A stretch of DNA of 40,612 nucleotides from Pirellulales bacterium. GTDB lineage: Bacteria; Planctomycetota; Planctomycetia; Pirellulales; Lacipirellulaceae. Positions within the stretch are counted from its first letter, which is position 1. Each line of letters starts with the position of its first letter. This document shows positions 17,449 to 26,907 of the stretch, piece by piece. The notes beneath the pieces were generated by a model. It searched no databases and was not told the origin of the DNA. It saw nothing but the letters and a program-made list of their open reading frames with translations. A program made the translations under genes and the position numbers. Location: the NCBI GenBank assembly GCA_016930815.1, contig JAFGFZ010000178.1:1-40612 (forward strand). The letters are read 5' to 3'.

Positions 17449-18891
17449 ATGAAATCCCAATCCATGACCCAATGGCGGTTCCCAGCCGTTCTGAGCGCTG
17501 CCCTTGTAGCCTTGATCTGTATTCCCGATGCCATAGCCCAACCACCCGGTCGCGGGCCCGGTGGGAGTGGAGGTTTCGGAGAAATGTACGGTCCAGGCGG
17601 AATGGGTGGGCCTGGCGGACCGGGGAGAATGAATGGTGAGGGAAGATTCGGTGGGCGTGGGAGATGGGGAGGCGGGGGACCGGGCGGAAACCCCGGCGAG
17701 ATGTTGCAGCGGATGGATCGGAACCAAGATGGTCTCCTGCAACCAGACGAAATCCCCGAAATGGCGCGACCCTTCTTCCGCCGCTCCGCCGAACAGCAGG
17801 GTCTGAATCCAGACCAGCCCATTCCCATCGATCGGCTCCGGCAAAATCAAGAGGCACGGGGCGGCCGGGATGGCTGGCAACGCGGCGACGAAAGGCGTGG
17901 GGAAGACCGACGCGATGACAGAAATCGAGGCGATCGAAGCGATCGAGGCGATCGAAGCGATCGGGACCGGGATCGAGGGAACCGGGATGAACCACGGCAG
18001 ACCTACCAACCCGATAATGGACCAGCCCAAGTCCGGGAATTTGGCGAAGAACCACTCTATCCGCCCGTTCCCGGTTTTGATGTTCCCCTCTCGGTGAACA
18101 CGGCCGAGGAATTATCCGATGCGGAACTTAAAGCCATCTACGACAGCCGGATCGTCGATTTTGTGAATCGTTTTATCCTCGAACGAGGCGATAAGAACGA
18201 AAATGGAATCCTTGATCCGGAAGAGTGGCAAAGCGTCGAATGGAGAAGCGATCCGAATGAGGCCGACACGAACAACGACGGCCGGCTGACCAGGGCGGAA
18301 ATGGTCATCTGGTTCGCGAAACAACGGGGGATTGAGCCACGGCAACCCAATTCCCAGCCCGCAGGCAACCAGAACACTCCGGAAGGTCAGCCGAATCGCA
18401 ACGACCGGCAACCCGAAGCATCGAGCGAACCGGACAAGAAATCCGATACCGACAAAAACCGCAGCTATGCCGAAAATATCATTCGCCAACACGATAAAAA
18501 TGGGGATGGTGCACTGCAGCAAAACGAACAGGAGAACATCCCAGGCATGCTCTCCGGAGCCGATTCGAACAGCGACGGAACCATGTCCCGGGACGAGATC
18601 ATCTCCCATCTTGCCAAGGGGGCAGAATCGGGCAGTTCGGGCACTGAGAATCCGGGCAGGCGGGCCGCCCGGAGCTCGAATCCTCGCGGCAGCACGATCC
18701 ATGCACGAACCGCCCACGAACGGCTTCCTGACAACCTCCCGTCGTGGTTCCGAAGCCGCGATCGAGATCTCGACGGGCAGGTGGCAATGAGTGAATTCGC
18801 AAGTGACTGGACTGACAGTAAGGTCGCTGAGTTTACCCGCTATGATAGGAATGGGGATGGGCTCATCACACCGGAAGAGTGTTCCCGGTAA
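17449..18891 (+). CDS. Secreted seven-EF-hand protein with Arg/Gly/Asp repeats
   Basis: The product is 480 residues from the ATG at 17449; the ATG at 17464 is also possible. A signal peptide ends near AIAQ, followed by a Gly-rich stretch. Seven EF-hand-type calcium loops of the form DxNxDGxLxxxE can be read: DRNQDGLLQPDE, DKNENGILDPEE, DTNNDGRLTRAE, DKNGDGALQQNE, DSNSDGTMSRDE, DRDLDGQVAMSE and DRNGDGLITPEE. Between the first and second loops lies a highly charged RGD/RSD repeat. It is probably a calcium-binding envelope or matrix protein. It converges with the secretin-like gene across 8 bp. Confidence 0.85.
   Translation: MKSQSMTQWRFPAVLSAALVALICIPDAIAQPPGRGPGGSGGFGEMYGPGGMGGPGGPGRMNGEGRFGGRGRWGGGGPGGNPGEMLQRMDRNQDGLLQPDEIPEMARPFFRRSAEQQGLNPDQPIPIDRLRQNQEARGGRDGWQRGDERRGEDRRDDRNRGDRSDRGDRSDRDRDRGNRDEPRQTYQPDNGPAQVREFGEEPLYPPVPGFDVPLSVNTAEELSDAELKAIYDSRIVDFVNRFILERGDKNENGILDPEEWQSVEWRSDPNEADTNNDGRLTRAEMVIWFAKQRGIEPRQPNSQPAGNQNTPEGQPNRNDRQPEASSEPDKKSDTDKNRSYAENIIRQHDKNGDGALQQNEQENIPGMLSGADSNSDGTMSRDEIISHLAKGAESGSSGTENPGRRAARSSNPRGSTIHARTAHERLPDNLPSWFRSRDRDLDGQVAMSEFASDWTDSKVAEFTRYDRNGDGLITPEECSR
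17924..17959 (+). repeat. Tandem 9-bp repeat inside the EF-hand gene
   Basis: Four tandem 9-bp units alternate ATCGAGGCG and ATCGAAGCG, giving an 18-bp super-period that encodes alternating Arg-Gly-Asp and Arg-Ser-Asp triplets. Related degenerate units continue on both sides. This is a short tandem repeat likely to vary in copy number without breaking the reading frame. Confidence 0.85.
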
Positions 18892-18899
18892 TCAAAGGA

Positions 18900-21800
18900 C
18901 TATCGCCCGCCACCCCGGCCCCCGCCGCCGCCGCGACTCCCGCCTCGGTCGCTTCGCCCGCCGCCACCGAACGGTCCACCCTGTCCGCCCGGCTGACCAA
19001 ACTGGCCCCGGAATCCTTGCATCCTTTGGAAAAATTCCATCCGGCGCCGCATATCATCCATCGACTGGCCAGGTGGCTGGCCACCTCCAAAGACGGGTTG
19101 CCCTGAGGATGCCGATCCTCCACTGGATGCCCCGGAGACCTGGACCGATTGGCCAAAGAGGGCAGTCAATGCCTCTTGAACGGCTGACGGATTCGTCGAT
19201 TTCAGAGACAGGATCTGGGTTGCCTGGCGAACATTCGAATCCTGCAAGTCGATTTGGGCCACCAGTTTCTTGACCTCTTCGAACAAGGGATCGGGGGCCC
19301 GGACGACAATGGAATTACTTCGGGTATCAACACCGATGGACATTTTTGTCGTCTCTTCCTGCTCGCGGTCGGTGGATCCACGACCCCGAGTCGAACCGCG
19401 GAGGGCCCGGATCAGTTCCTCGGGCGATGGCTGACGTTGCTGATTGCTGCCCGATCGGAGCCGATCTTCGTAGACCTGCCGGACAACACCCGCGACATAT
19501 TCCGCCTTGGTGTTGTAGACCGGGATCATTCGGGGCGGGGCATCGACTTGAACATCTTCCGGGCCAACGGGCTGATCGAGGATATGCAAGAGTTGTTCGA
19601 GTGTGTCGAGGTCGGCCGGTTTCCCACGGACAACGAGCGCGTTCAGGCGTGTATCGGGAACGATATCGACGGCGCCCAGCGCGATGGTGCCGCCACCGCC
19701 GCCGAGTCCGAGCAGGTTCCCGACCAGGTCACCCCCGGGCCCACCACCCAGGGCAGCCCCGGCAATGTCCCCCAAAATACCGCCACCACCGCCGCCACCA
19801 CCGGTGCTACCTCCAAAGATTTCCGTGACCGTCTCGGCAACGACATTCGCCTTGGCATAGCGGAGGTAATAAACGGCGAATTCACGCCCACTCGAGGTCG
19901 CTCGATTGGCTACCGAAGTGATCAGTTCCTCGAAGTCATCCAGCGCATCAAGGTCTTGGGATGCGATCAGGACTCCGCCCGGCCCCGGAGCGATCAGGAT
20001 CGGAGAGCCTGGAACACTCGTCACGGCAGGAAGTTGAGGATCGACATCGGCCTGATCCTCGAGGGTGGGTCCGGAAAGTTCATCCTGCGTCGCTCGCCTC
20101 TCCGCCATCGGCCGCCCCGATCCCTGTCCCAGTTCCTGACTCGCATAGGATGCGTGGATCCGCGGTTGGATCCGGGTAGTCGCATCCTCCTTGGCCGACG
20201 ATTCCGGCTTGGCCGGTTGTTCGGAGGACGGGGATTCGCCAGGCGGGACCGGATCATCGAAAAATGGGAGCAATTCCCGGAGACGTGGATCAATTTGATA
20301 CGAATTCTCTCCTCCTCCGGTCTCCGATTCGTCGCGACCGGTTCCATAAGGCACCGACATGTTATCCAGTCCGCGGTCCCCCGGTCGAAAGGTTGGAATT
20401 CCCGATGCCGATGGAGTGACGACACGGATCCGATTTGGCCGCAATGTCGGCCATACCTGTTCGATTTGGTAGAGCGCACTCCGGGCCGAACGGCCAGTCA
20501 ACGGGAGCAGACGGACGCTACTTCGAGATCTCTGGCTGTCATCCTCCGACAAGCTCTCACCCAGCTTTTCGAGCAGATCCCGAATCTGGACGAGTTGGGA
20601 CGGACTTGCCCGCACCATCAGGCTGCGAGTCGTCAAGTCGGCATCGACCTTCGGTGCCGTTGGATCTTGCTTCTCGCTATCCGTGCTGTTGCTAAAGAGC
20701 TTATTGATCGCCAGAACGGCGACTTGCGGATCGACACTCGATAGTGGAATGACGTCGATCTGGCGGGCATCGCGCTGCATTTGGGCAATCGTGGCACGGA
20801 TGGTGGCATGCTGGGAAGGTCGGGCCAATGCCACAATGTTGCCGGTTTGCGGATCGAGGCCCAAGCGGGCGTTCGGATCACCGGCCAGGAGTGTCTGGAG
20901 CACGGCCAGGACCGACGCCGGATCGGCCCCGCTGACCGTGTAAACTTCAATTTGTGGTGTTTCGGCAATACCAAATGTCCCGGCCGGGCCCGGAACATCC
21001 AATAGTTCCAAAATCGATTCGAGGTGGTGTAGCTTGTCAGGATCGCCCTGGACAATCAACCGCTGACCCGTGAGATCGACGGCAATCCGCAGCGAACCAT
21101 CGGGAAGTGCATTGGATTCGTCAGCCATTCCGAGCATTTGGCGAACGATCGGCAGGATTTCATCGGCCAGGCGATTGTTCAAAGTCAACTCGCGCAGCTG
21201 GCCGCGCAGGTTCATGGGGTTTTCAATGGCTTCGAAAACCGAACGGATCACACGAAGCCGGCCGGCCGTGTCCGTGACCTGAAGTCGCCGTGATTTCGGG
21301 AGGACAATCGTCGAGCCCTGTGGACCAAGCAGGCTCTCGATTTCGGCGCGGGCCTCCTCGGCTGTCATCTTGTTGAGCGTGAAGACCACGCGGACCAATT
21401 CATACTCGCCCCGTTCATCGAGCTCAGTGAGTGGAATCACCGGGACAAGGTTCGGTGGTACGCCGTCCCGCATGTCATCGAGGTTGATCACCATCAACAT
21501 CCGCCCCCGGCGGACGAGTGTATAACCTTTGGTAAGAAGGACACTGTTGAGTAAATCAAGGGCCTCTTCGGGCGTGTATTCGCGCGTGTCGACATAATTA
21601 AAAGTCCCCTGAGGGGGTGAATCCATTACAATGGAAAGGTCGGCCTGCTGCGCGAACCAGTCCAACACGTCTCGCCAGGGCTGGAAACGGAAGCTGAATC
21701 GCATCTTGCCGCTTGCCGCTGGAGCTGCCGATGGATCGTCCGTCCGATCCACATCATCCGCCGAACGGGAATCCATTTCGCCCAAGGCACGATCCGATGC

Positions 21801-22538
21801 ATCGAGGGTGGCGGCGCCACTGTCTTGAGATTCCAAAGCTTCCGGTTCGGGTGGCAGACCGCTGGTTGAACTTTCCAGTGGTGCTGGCTCCACAGCAGAA
21901 TCAACGGTGGAACTCGCAACGGGTTGCGCATCCTCCGGTTGACGATCCGTTTCCCCGGCTGGATCTTCGGTCCAAAGCGGATCGATCGAATTCTCCGAAA
22001 TCAGATTGGTTGGATTGTCTCCTGTTCGCCGCTCGACAATCTCTCGGATCTGAGCCCGTTGTTTCTTGTTCAGCAGGCTGAGGCCAAGTTCCTGCGATTT
22101 CGCCCGAAATGGTGCCAGCTGAATGGCCCGTTCATCCGGTGGCAGGTCCTTGTTGCGCAGGGCCAATTCCAATCCTTCATCCTCGCGTTGCTCGATGAGC
22201 CGTTCGAGGGCGTCCCGCTGTTGCTGGGTCAAATCCAGCTCCTTGGCCACCTCCTCCTCAACCATCATCGCGACAAAGCCGACCAGTTCCGGCTCCGCGG
22301 CACGTGCCGGCAACGCAATGACCAGCCAGGCAACGGCCAGCCAGAATGCCAGCAGGAATCCAACGGGGATTGAGTTGGCAGAAGTTGTCAGCCATCGCCC
22401 AACCCGCGGATTTAGCGGATTGGCGGAAAACTTCAGAGGGACCGGTTCCTGGGATCCGAACCGGAGCCTGGGCGACGCTTCCATGGATAAGGATTGGCTT
22501 CGACCCACCGCTGGGGGCAGAACAATAGCATGCAACAT
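18900..22538 (-). CDS. Giant secretin-N-domain protein without a secretin barrel
   Basis: The product is 1212 residues from the ATG at 22538 (GGAG upstream); the exact start is uncertain because the export segment (GFLLAFWLAVAWLVI) lies about 60 residues in. After it come a helical Lx-rich region, an acidic linker, and then an STN-like domain and at least five secretin N-type (N1-like) domains up to about residue 1100. Two Gly-rich loops interrupt the last ones, and the end is a Gly/Arg-rich tail. The canonical C-terminal beta-barrel of GspD/PilQ secretins is absent. It may form a periplasmic ring or scaffold rather than a pore. Confidence 0.82.
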   Translation of the reverse strand: MLHAIVLPPAVGRSQSLSMEASPRLRFGSQEPVPLKFSANPLNPRVGRWLTTSANSIPVGFLLAFWLAVAWLVIALPARAAEPELVGFVAMMVEEEVAKELDLTQQQRDALERLIEQREDEGLELALRNKDLPPDERAIQLAPFRAKSQELGLSLLNKKQRAQIREIVERRTGDNPTNLISENSIDPLWTEDPAGETDRQPEDAQPVASSTVDSAVEPAPLESSTSGLPPEPEALESQDSGAATLDASDRALGEMDSRSADDVDRTDDPSAAPAASGKMRFSFRFQPWRDVLDWFAQQADLSIVMDSPPQGTFNYVDTREYTPEEALDLLNSVLLTKGYTLVRRGRMLMVINLDDMRDGVPPNLVPVIPLTELDERGEYELVRVVFTLNKMTAEEARAEIESLLGPQGSTIVLPKSRRLQVTDTAGRLRVIRSVFEAIENPMNLRGQLRELTLNNRLADEILPIVRQMLGMADESNALPDGSLRIAVDLTGQRLIVQGDPDKLHHLESILELLDVPGPAGTFGIAETPQIEVYTVSGADPASVLAVLQTLLAGDPNARLGLDPQTGNIVALARPSQHATIRATIAQMQRDARQIDVIPLSSVDPQVAVLAINKLFSNSTDSEKQDPTAPKVDADLTTRSLMVRASPSQLVQIRDLLEKLGESLSEDDSQRSRSSVRLLPLTGRSARSALYQIEQVWPTLRPNRIRVVTPSASGIPTFRPGDRGLDNMSVPYGTGRDESETGGGENSYQIDPRLRELLPFFDDPVPPGESPSSEQPAKPESSAKEDATTRIQPRIHASYASQELGQGSGRPMAERRATQDELSGPTLEDQADVDPQLPAVTSVPGSPILIAPGPGGVLIASQDLDALDDFEELITSVANRATSSGREFAVYYLRYAKANVVAETVTEIFGGSTGGGGGGGGILGDIAGAALGGGPGGDLVGNLLGLGGGGGTIALGAVDIVPDTRLNALVVRGKPADLDTLEQLLHILDQPVGPEDVQVDAPPRMIPVYNTKAEYVAGVVRQVYEDRLRSGSNQQRQPSPEELIRALRGSTRGRGSTDREQEETTKMSIGVDTRSNSIVVRAPDPLFEEVKKLVAQIDLQDSNVRQATQILSLKSTNPSAVQEALTALFGQSVQVSGASSGGSASSGQPVFGGGQPPGQSMDDMRRRMEFFQRMQGFRGQFGQPGGQGGPFGGGGRSDRGGSRGGGGGRGGGR

Positions 22539-22681
22539 CGGGGCAAACTCCAACTAGATCGATCGAGCTGCGCTCCCAGCAAGCGCACACTATCCCTCTT
22601 GACTCCAGTACTTTCCAATATCTATCGTAACCTACCGAGGGTCGCCAGGCCAGCAAATGCCTTAAATTTCCCGCGGTTTCA

Positions 22682-23305
22682 TTAGTTGGAAATCGAGAAT
22701 CCCCAACCGAAATGGGGGGGACGATGACCGTATCGGCGGTAATAGAAGTGGGGATGGGGATAGAACGGGGGCGGACCACAATTGTAATGCCGTTCCTCGA
22801 TAATGACTGGCGTACTGGGAAGCGTTGCCGTACGAACCGTAGCCGGGCGTGGTGTTTGCATGGCCTGAATAACGTCTGTGGCCACCCCCTGTTCATGCAG
22901 GTGGATCACATCGGCGGCCGATAGGGGTGCGATCATGCCTGAGTTCTGAATATAGGTCTTGATCAGGCTTGGATCGACACCGGATCGGCTCATGGCGATC
23001 ACTTCATCGATCGTGGCAGCCCCAGCCTGAACTTCGCGTCCGAGCTGGGCGGCGATGGCAGCTCGGTTCTCGGCCTGGATGTCATCCAAGGCCTGTCCCG
23101 CGACGGCCCCAGTGAGAGCCCCGACTCCAGCTCCAATGGCCGCGCCCGCCCCGGTATCTCCGACCTTGTTCCCGACAAGTGCCCCAAGCCCGGCCCCAGT
23201 CAGCCCGCCGAATAGGGCACCCTGATCGGCATAGTAAGGGGAACGACAGCCCGATGAAACCAATGGGGAAAGTGCAAGCAGCACGACAACCAGTGAGCGC
23301 GACAT
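22682..23305 (-). CDS. Glycine-zipper lipoprotein
   Basis: The 207-residue product has a lipoprotein signal with lipobox VSSGC (Cys at residue 20). A Gly-zipper region of about 45 residues follows (GGLTGAGLGALVGNKVGD and following), which could insert into or line a membrane. A soluble domain comes next, with the element MSRSGVDPSLIKTYI and a VIHLHEQGVATDVI helix found in several envelope proteins. It ends in a His/Tyr/Pro-rich tail. The partner is unknown. It lies 143 bp upstream of the secretin-like gene on the same strand. Confidence 0.82.
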   Translation of the reverse strand: MSRSLVVVLLALSPLVSSGCRSPYYADQGALFGGLTGAGLGALVGNKVGDTGAGAAIGAGVGALTGAVAGQALDDIQAENRAAIAAQLGREVQAGAATIDEVIAMSRSGVDPSLIKTYIQNSGMIAPLSAADVIHLHEQGVATDVIQAMQTPRPATVRTATLPSTPVIIEERHYNCGPPPFYPHPHFYYRRYGHRPPHFGWGFSISN

Positions 23306-23559
23306 GGAATTCGATGGCGGTTGGAAGGCATGGACCGAAGGGAAACGAAGAACAGGACCACTTCGGATGGGCCAAAGATCGTCTCAATTATTAAGGGATC
23401 GGTCAAGGGAAATTGGGGGCTTGAACGCATTCGTCGGAAACCTGGGCGACACGGGAGTGCTAGTGCCAAAGATAGCCTATGTAACATCTTGGATAACAAG
23501 AACTTTGGCACCTTGGACGTGCCCGCGGACCAGATCGAGCACCGCCATGGACTGGCCTT

Positions 23560-25005
23560 TCAGGGTGACCCGCCAGATCGGATTCGGTAGACGTGGTGCG
23601 GCCAGAGATAAATCAAGTCATTCGGGGTCTCTTTCCAGTCGTCGTACTTCTCGCCGAAAGGATTGAAGATGGTTTGTCTCCGGTTATTCTCCATATCATG
23701 AATCCAGGACCAATCGACGACAAAGGACCTCCGGCTCGCATGATCCCGGATAAATCGGGCGCGGGCGCGGGCGCGGGTTTGCGTCTCGGGCACGTAAGGT
23801 TCGGGTTCCTGGCCCGGATTAATCTGAGGTCCAATACGATGTTGCAGCATGCCTGCTTTTTCCAAGCGGTTAAAGACAGACTGGCTGCTGCAGAATGCAT
23901 GGTAGCTGTGGTCAAGAAGCGCCAATTCGTTGAAAGCCGGGGGGTGGTCCGGCAGGGATTCCCACGTCAGGTTCATTTCGCGCAAGACGGCCGAGTAAAA
24001 CTCATACTTCGCAAAGGCGTCGAGCCGGGCTGCCAACCAAGGACGATTCATTTGTTTCAACGCGATCAAGGTCTGTTCCCAATCTCGGAGAATGCCCGGG
24101 ATCCAATCGGGCACTTCGCGCAGGGAATTGGCATAGCGATGGGCGGCGTCTAGATAGATTTGCTGTGTCTTGGGAATCAGTGGATCGATACAAAGTGGCC
24201 CGCCGTCTGAGGCGAGAACATTCAGTCGGCGAAGCAATGCAACCCAGGAGTCTTTGGGCGGAAATGCCGCGATTTGCTTCAGGGCCCTCCTGAGTTTCCG
24301 ATCGAAGAAAATCGCCTTCAAGGCCAGTGCCGTGGCGCCGAATTGGAGGGCCAGATTGAACTGGCTCCGATGCCCATCCCCCAGGATTTGGTGATAGCGA
24401 TAGAATTGCGGATCCGGACCCATGTGGTGTTCTTCGCGTGCCGTGCTATGGATGGCCCGGCACTCCGTGGTACCACCGCCGGTTGCCATTTCCATGCGGA
24501 TGGGCCGCACCGCGGCAAGGAATTGGCCACTCGGATACACGATCCCGCCCGCACCGGCGTAAATGCGTGTCGTCAGGAAAGGCAGGATCATCTCGCCGAA
24601 TTCCGACGGGTGCCGTTCGGTCATATGATTCTCGTGCGAACCCCAAATCGGGCAGTGTGCCTGGAGCAAACCACTATGGTTGTTGCTGGCAAGAAGGAGT
24701 TGAATGCCCTCCTCCTGGAGCTTGACAACCGCCTGCCGCACTAAAGATTGCTGGCGTTCCACGATCCGTGCCAAGAGGTAGGGAGACTCACATTCGGCCA
24801 GTGCCAATTCCATGTGGCCACAATCGATATAGACGCGTCCGTAGCCATTGAAGATGCCGGAAACGGCGGGTAGCGCCGGTGCCAGGGTTGCCATCACGTC
24901 AAAAAAACGGCTGGCCCATTCGCGCACGGAACTGTCGCCTTTCCGGATCGACGTGAGGCATTCCAGTTCCGTGCTCATCACGAACTGACTATTGGGTTTC
25001 GGCAT
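23560..25005 (-). CDS. pafA: PafA-like Pup/UBact ligase
   Basis: The 481-residue protein belongs to the PafA/Dop (glutamine-synthetase-like) family that forms or cleaves the isopeptide bond between the C-terminal Glu of Pup and a substrate lysine. It keeps the ExE pair at residues 13-15 (STELEC), YIDCGH at 59-64 with the Asp equivalent to the catalytic base, WGSHEN at 121-126, and the LDAFAKYE and DHSYHAF elements later. I chose the ATG at 25005 because GAGGTGAG lies 7 bases upstream and the conserved ExE segment starts right after it. It is last in the run, 72 bp after the UBact-like gene, where pafA stands in mycobacteria. Ligase rather than deamidase is inferred from this position and the better conserved motifs. 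Confidence 0.85.
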   Translation of the reverse strand: MPKPNSQFVMSTELECLTSIRKGDSSVREWASRFFDVMATLAPALPAVSGIFNGYGRVYIDCGHMELALAECESPYLLARIVERQQSLVRQAVVKLQEEGIQLLLASNNHSGLLQAHCPIWGSHENHMTERHPSEFGEMILPFLTTRIYAGAGGIVYPSGQFLAAVRPIRMEMATGGGTTECRAIHSTAREEHHMGPDPQFYRYHQILGDGHRSQFNLALQFGATALALKAIFFDRKLRRALKQIAAFPPKDSWVALLRRLNVLASDGGPLCIDPLIPKTQQIYLDAAHRYANSLREVPDWIPGILRDWEQTLIALKQMNRPWLAARLDAFAKYEFYSAVLREMNLTWESLPDHPPAFNELALLDHSYHAFCSSQSVFNRLEKAGMLQHRIGPQINPGQEPEPYVPETQTRARARARFIRDHASRRSFVVDWSWIHDMENNRRQTIFNPFGEKYDDWKETPNDLIYLWPHHVYRIRSGGSP

Positions 25006-25077
25006 GATGTTACTCACCTCTGGCACTTTCCTCCCAGATCGGCTGCAGGATCTGTCCCGTGGCCGTTCGTGTGCCGG

Positions 25078-25287
25078 CTATTGTCCTGATCGATTTCTGC
25101 GTAGAAGCAATTCCTGCTCAGCTTTTTCACCGCGCTGGCAATCTTCCAGGGCTGCCCGGGCGATCTTGGCATATTCGGCTGCTTGTTGGAGAAGGGGACT
25201 CGGCTGGGCAGGAGCATCTCCGCCAGAATCAACCATCTCGTCTTCTTGCTCCAACGGCCGTGGGATGATGATCTCGTCACGCAACAT
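25078..25287 (-). CDS. UBact/Pup-like protein modifier
   Basis: This 69-residue protein is strongly polar, without hydrophobic core or cysteine-rich motif. It has an acidic/Pro-rich disordered first half, a helical-looking middle (residues 32-60), and the C-terminus LLLRRNRSGQ. Pup proteins end GGQ or GGE, and the Gram-negative UBact proteins end with an Arg-rich segment followed by T/S-G-E or Q. This end matches the UBact type. The terminal Gln predicts deamidation to Glu by a Dop-type enzyme before ligation. It sits exactly between the Dop-like and PafA-like genes. GAGGAA precedes the ATG by about 9 bases. It would be attached to lysines on target proteins. Confidence 0.82.
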   Translation of the reverse strand: MLRDEIIIPRPLEQEDEMVDSGGDAPAQPSPLLQQAAEYAKIARAALEDCQRGEKAEQELLLRRNRSGQ

Positions 25288-25304
25288 AACCAGGGTTCCT
25301 CAAG

Positions 25305-26885
25305 TTAGGCGCCGTCACCAGGGACGGCAAGTTGGCCCGACAGGTCCATCACGGGATCGGAATCCTGTGCGGATCTTGGGGTATTTGCATCAACTAACAC
25401 ACCTAGCTCTGCCACGCTCTGGGCGGATTGGATGATCGGCCCGAAAGTCTCCTGGTTCAGGCTGTCAATTCTTGGCATGTCGATCCGTAGCCTGGGCCAC
25501 CATCGATTTCGGTTGCGGTACAACTCCACATAGTCCCAATTGACGTTGCTGATATGTTTGGAGAACTTGCGGATAATTCGCCCTCGAGCCCAGGCACATG
25601 TTTCGACAGGCCCGTCGGCAAGGCATGCCCAGGCGTTCTGCATCGTCACCAGCGGATCTACAAGTCCTTCTTCCCAAAGCCGCCAAAGGATCCCCTGTTC
25701 AGGATCCGTGTTGGCAAAATCGTGATCCGCGATCCGCGCGGCGGCACTGCCCCATGCATGGCCGGCACTCAGTAACCACATTAGTTTTGCGGCCCAGTCA
25801 AGTTGTTGGGCGCAGCGGATGAATGATCCCTCTTCGGCGTAACGGGCCAGCGCAATAATTTGGGAAAGAAAAAACGGGGCATCTGGTGCTGATTCATGCG
25901 TGATCAAACCATCCTCGCACATCTTTAGTAGAGTGGACGCCAGTTCTCCGACATATGCGGGAAGTGTGAGCTTGCGGCCGTCCACGGTTGCCGCCGTGGC
26001 GGCAAGACGACACGTGCCCGTATCCAGGCCCCAGCTCCACGTTCGCAATGCCCGCACCGGATCGTAAATATTCAATCGGCAATAGCCTTCCTCGGCAGCC
26101 GCTAGAATGCTCTGGACCAGGCTGCCGAGCATTGCCGCGGATAGGATTGAATAATCGAAACCAATCAGATGCAGACGATCTTGATCCGCGCCCCATGGTT
26201 CGCGGCGCGTATTCAGCAGACCACGGCAAAAGGCCTCGGTCGTCGATAGTGTTTTGAGCTGCGATAGGTGATGGGCCCGGCCGCTGAGACTATAGATCAT
26301 GGAGCCATCCCGCATGGGTAGCAGATAGCCGGCGCCAAAGAAGGGGACAGCCGCCGCCAGCGCGCTGGCAACAAAGCCTAGGACTGCCGGGTGCCGATGA
26401 CTGAGGCACAAATCTTCCCATAGCGGAGTGCTCACGGAGATATTCAAGTGCGTCCCCCAGCTGATGGACGGATCGTACGCATCCGCGTTAGCCGCTGACA
26501 GTGAGTATTGCGCATCTTCGCCCGTCTGGGCCTCGGCATACTTCCGCGCTTGCTCTGCAATACAAAGCGTAAAGATACACTGGGAAGCAAAATGTCTCGG
26601 GTCGGATGTCGGTGCCGTGCATACCTCCACGTGCCCCATGTCGGAGTAGTAGCATTGCCCGTTGGAGGTCCAGTTCCGAAGGCAGTCCATGGAAGAAGAA
26701 GATGGATAACAGCCACCCTTGGAGGCAATTTCCCGAGACCAGACTTCCGCACCATGGGCGCGGAAGACCGGACCGATCTGTTCCAGAATACGGCTCGCCA
26801 CGTTCCAAGAAGCCAACGCTTGGCCGTCCGCATCAACACCCGTGGTGGATAGTTCACAGTCGCGGCCTAGATACTTGACAACCAT
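25305..26885 (-). CDS. dop: Dop-like deamidase/depupylase of the PafA/Dop family
   Basis: The 526-residue protein is a second PafA/Dop homologue. Near the N-terminus it has GRDCEL (residues 7-12), the counterpart of G-x-E-x-E, with only the second acidic residue being Glu. The YYSDMGH motif lies at 79-85 and WGTHLN at 143-148, where the common HEN is changed to HLN. Later come HLIGFD, LDWAAKL and HDFANTDPEQG. Dop deamidates the C-terminal Gln of Pup and removes Pup from substrates. The assignment as Dop rests on its place between the ATPase and the modifier, its greater length, and the modifier ending in Gln. A strong AAGGAG lies 6 bases before the ATG at 26885, so the longer open frame is not used. 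Confidence 0.8.
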   Translation of the reverse strand: MVVKYLGRDCELSTTGVDADGQALASWNVASRILEQIGPVFRAHGAEVWSREIASKGGCYPSSSSMDCLRNWTSNGQCYYSDMGHVEVCTAPTSDPRHFASQCIFTLCIAEQARKYAEAQTGEDAQYSLSAANADAYDPSISWGTHLNISVSTPLWEDLCLSHRHPAVLGFVASALAAAVPFFGAGYLLPMRDGSMIYSLSGRAHHLSQLKTLSTTEAFCRGLLNTRREPWGADQDRLHLIGFDYSILSAAMLGSLVQSILAAAEEGYCRLNIYDPVRALRTWSWGLDTGTCRLAATAATVDGRKLTLPAYVGELASTLLKMCEDGLITHESAPDAPFFLSQIIALARYAEEGSFIRCAQQLDWAAKLMWLLSAGHAWGSAAARIADHDFANTDPEQGILWRLWEEGLVDPLVTMQNAWACLADGPVETCAWARGRIIRKFSKHISNVNWDYVELYRNRNRWWPRLRIDMPRIDSLNQETFGPIIQSAQSVAELGVLVDANTPRSAQDSDPVMDLSGQLAVPGDGA

Positions 26886-26907
26886 GTTTTCTCCTTCCGG
26901 GCGGATG

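Noticed and set aside
19254-20744. A 496-codon plus-strand open frame
   Set aside because: It is antisense to the secretin-like gene, with an Arg-rich translation typical of an out-of-frame GC-rich shadow.
25006-25077. Space for proteasome beta/alpha genes between modifier and ligase
   Set aside because: Only 72 bp separate the UBact-like stop and the PafA-like start, and no 20S subunit frame occurs in the window.
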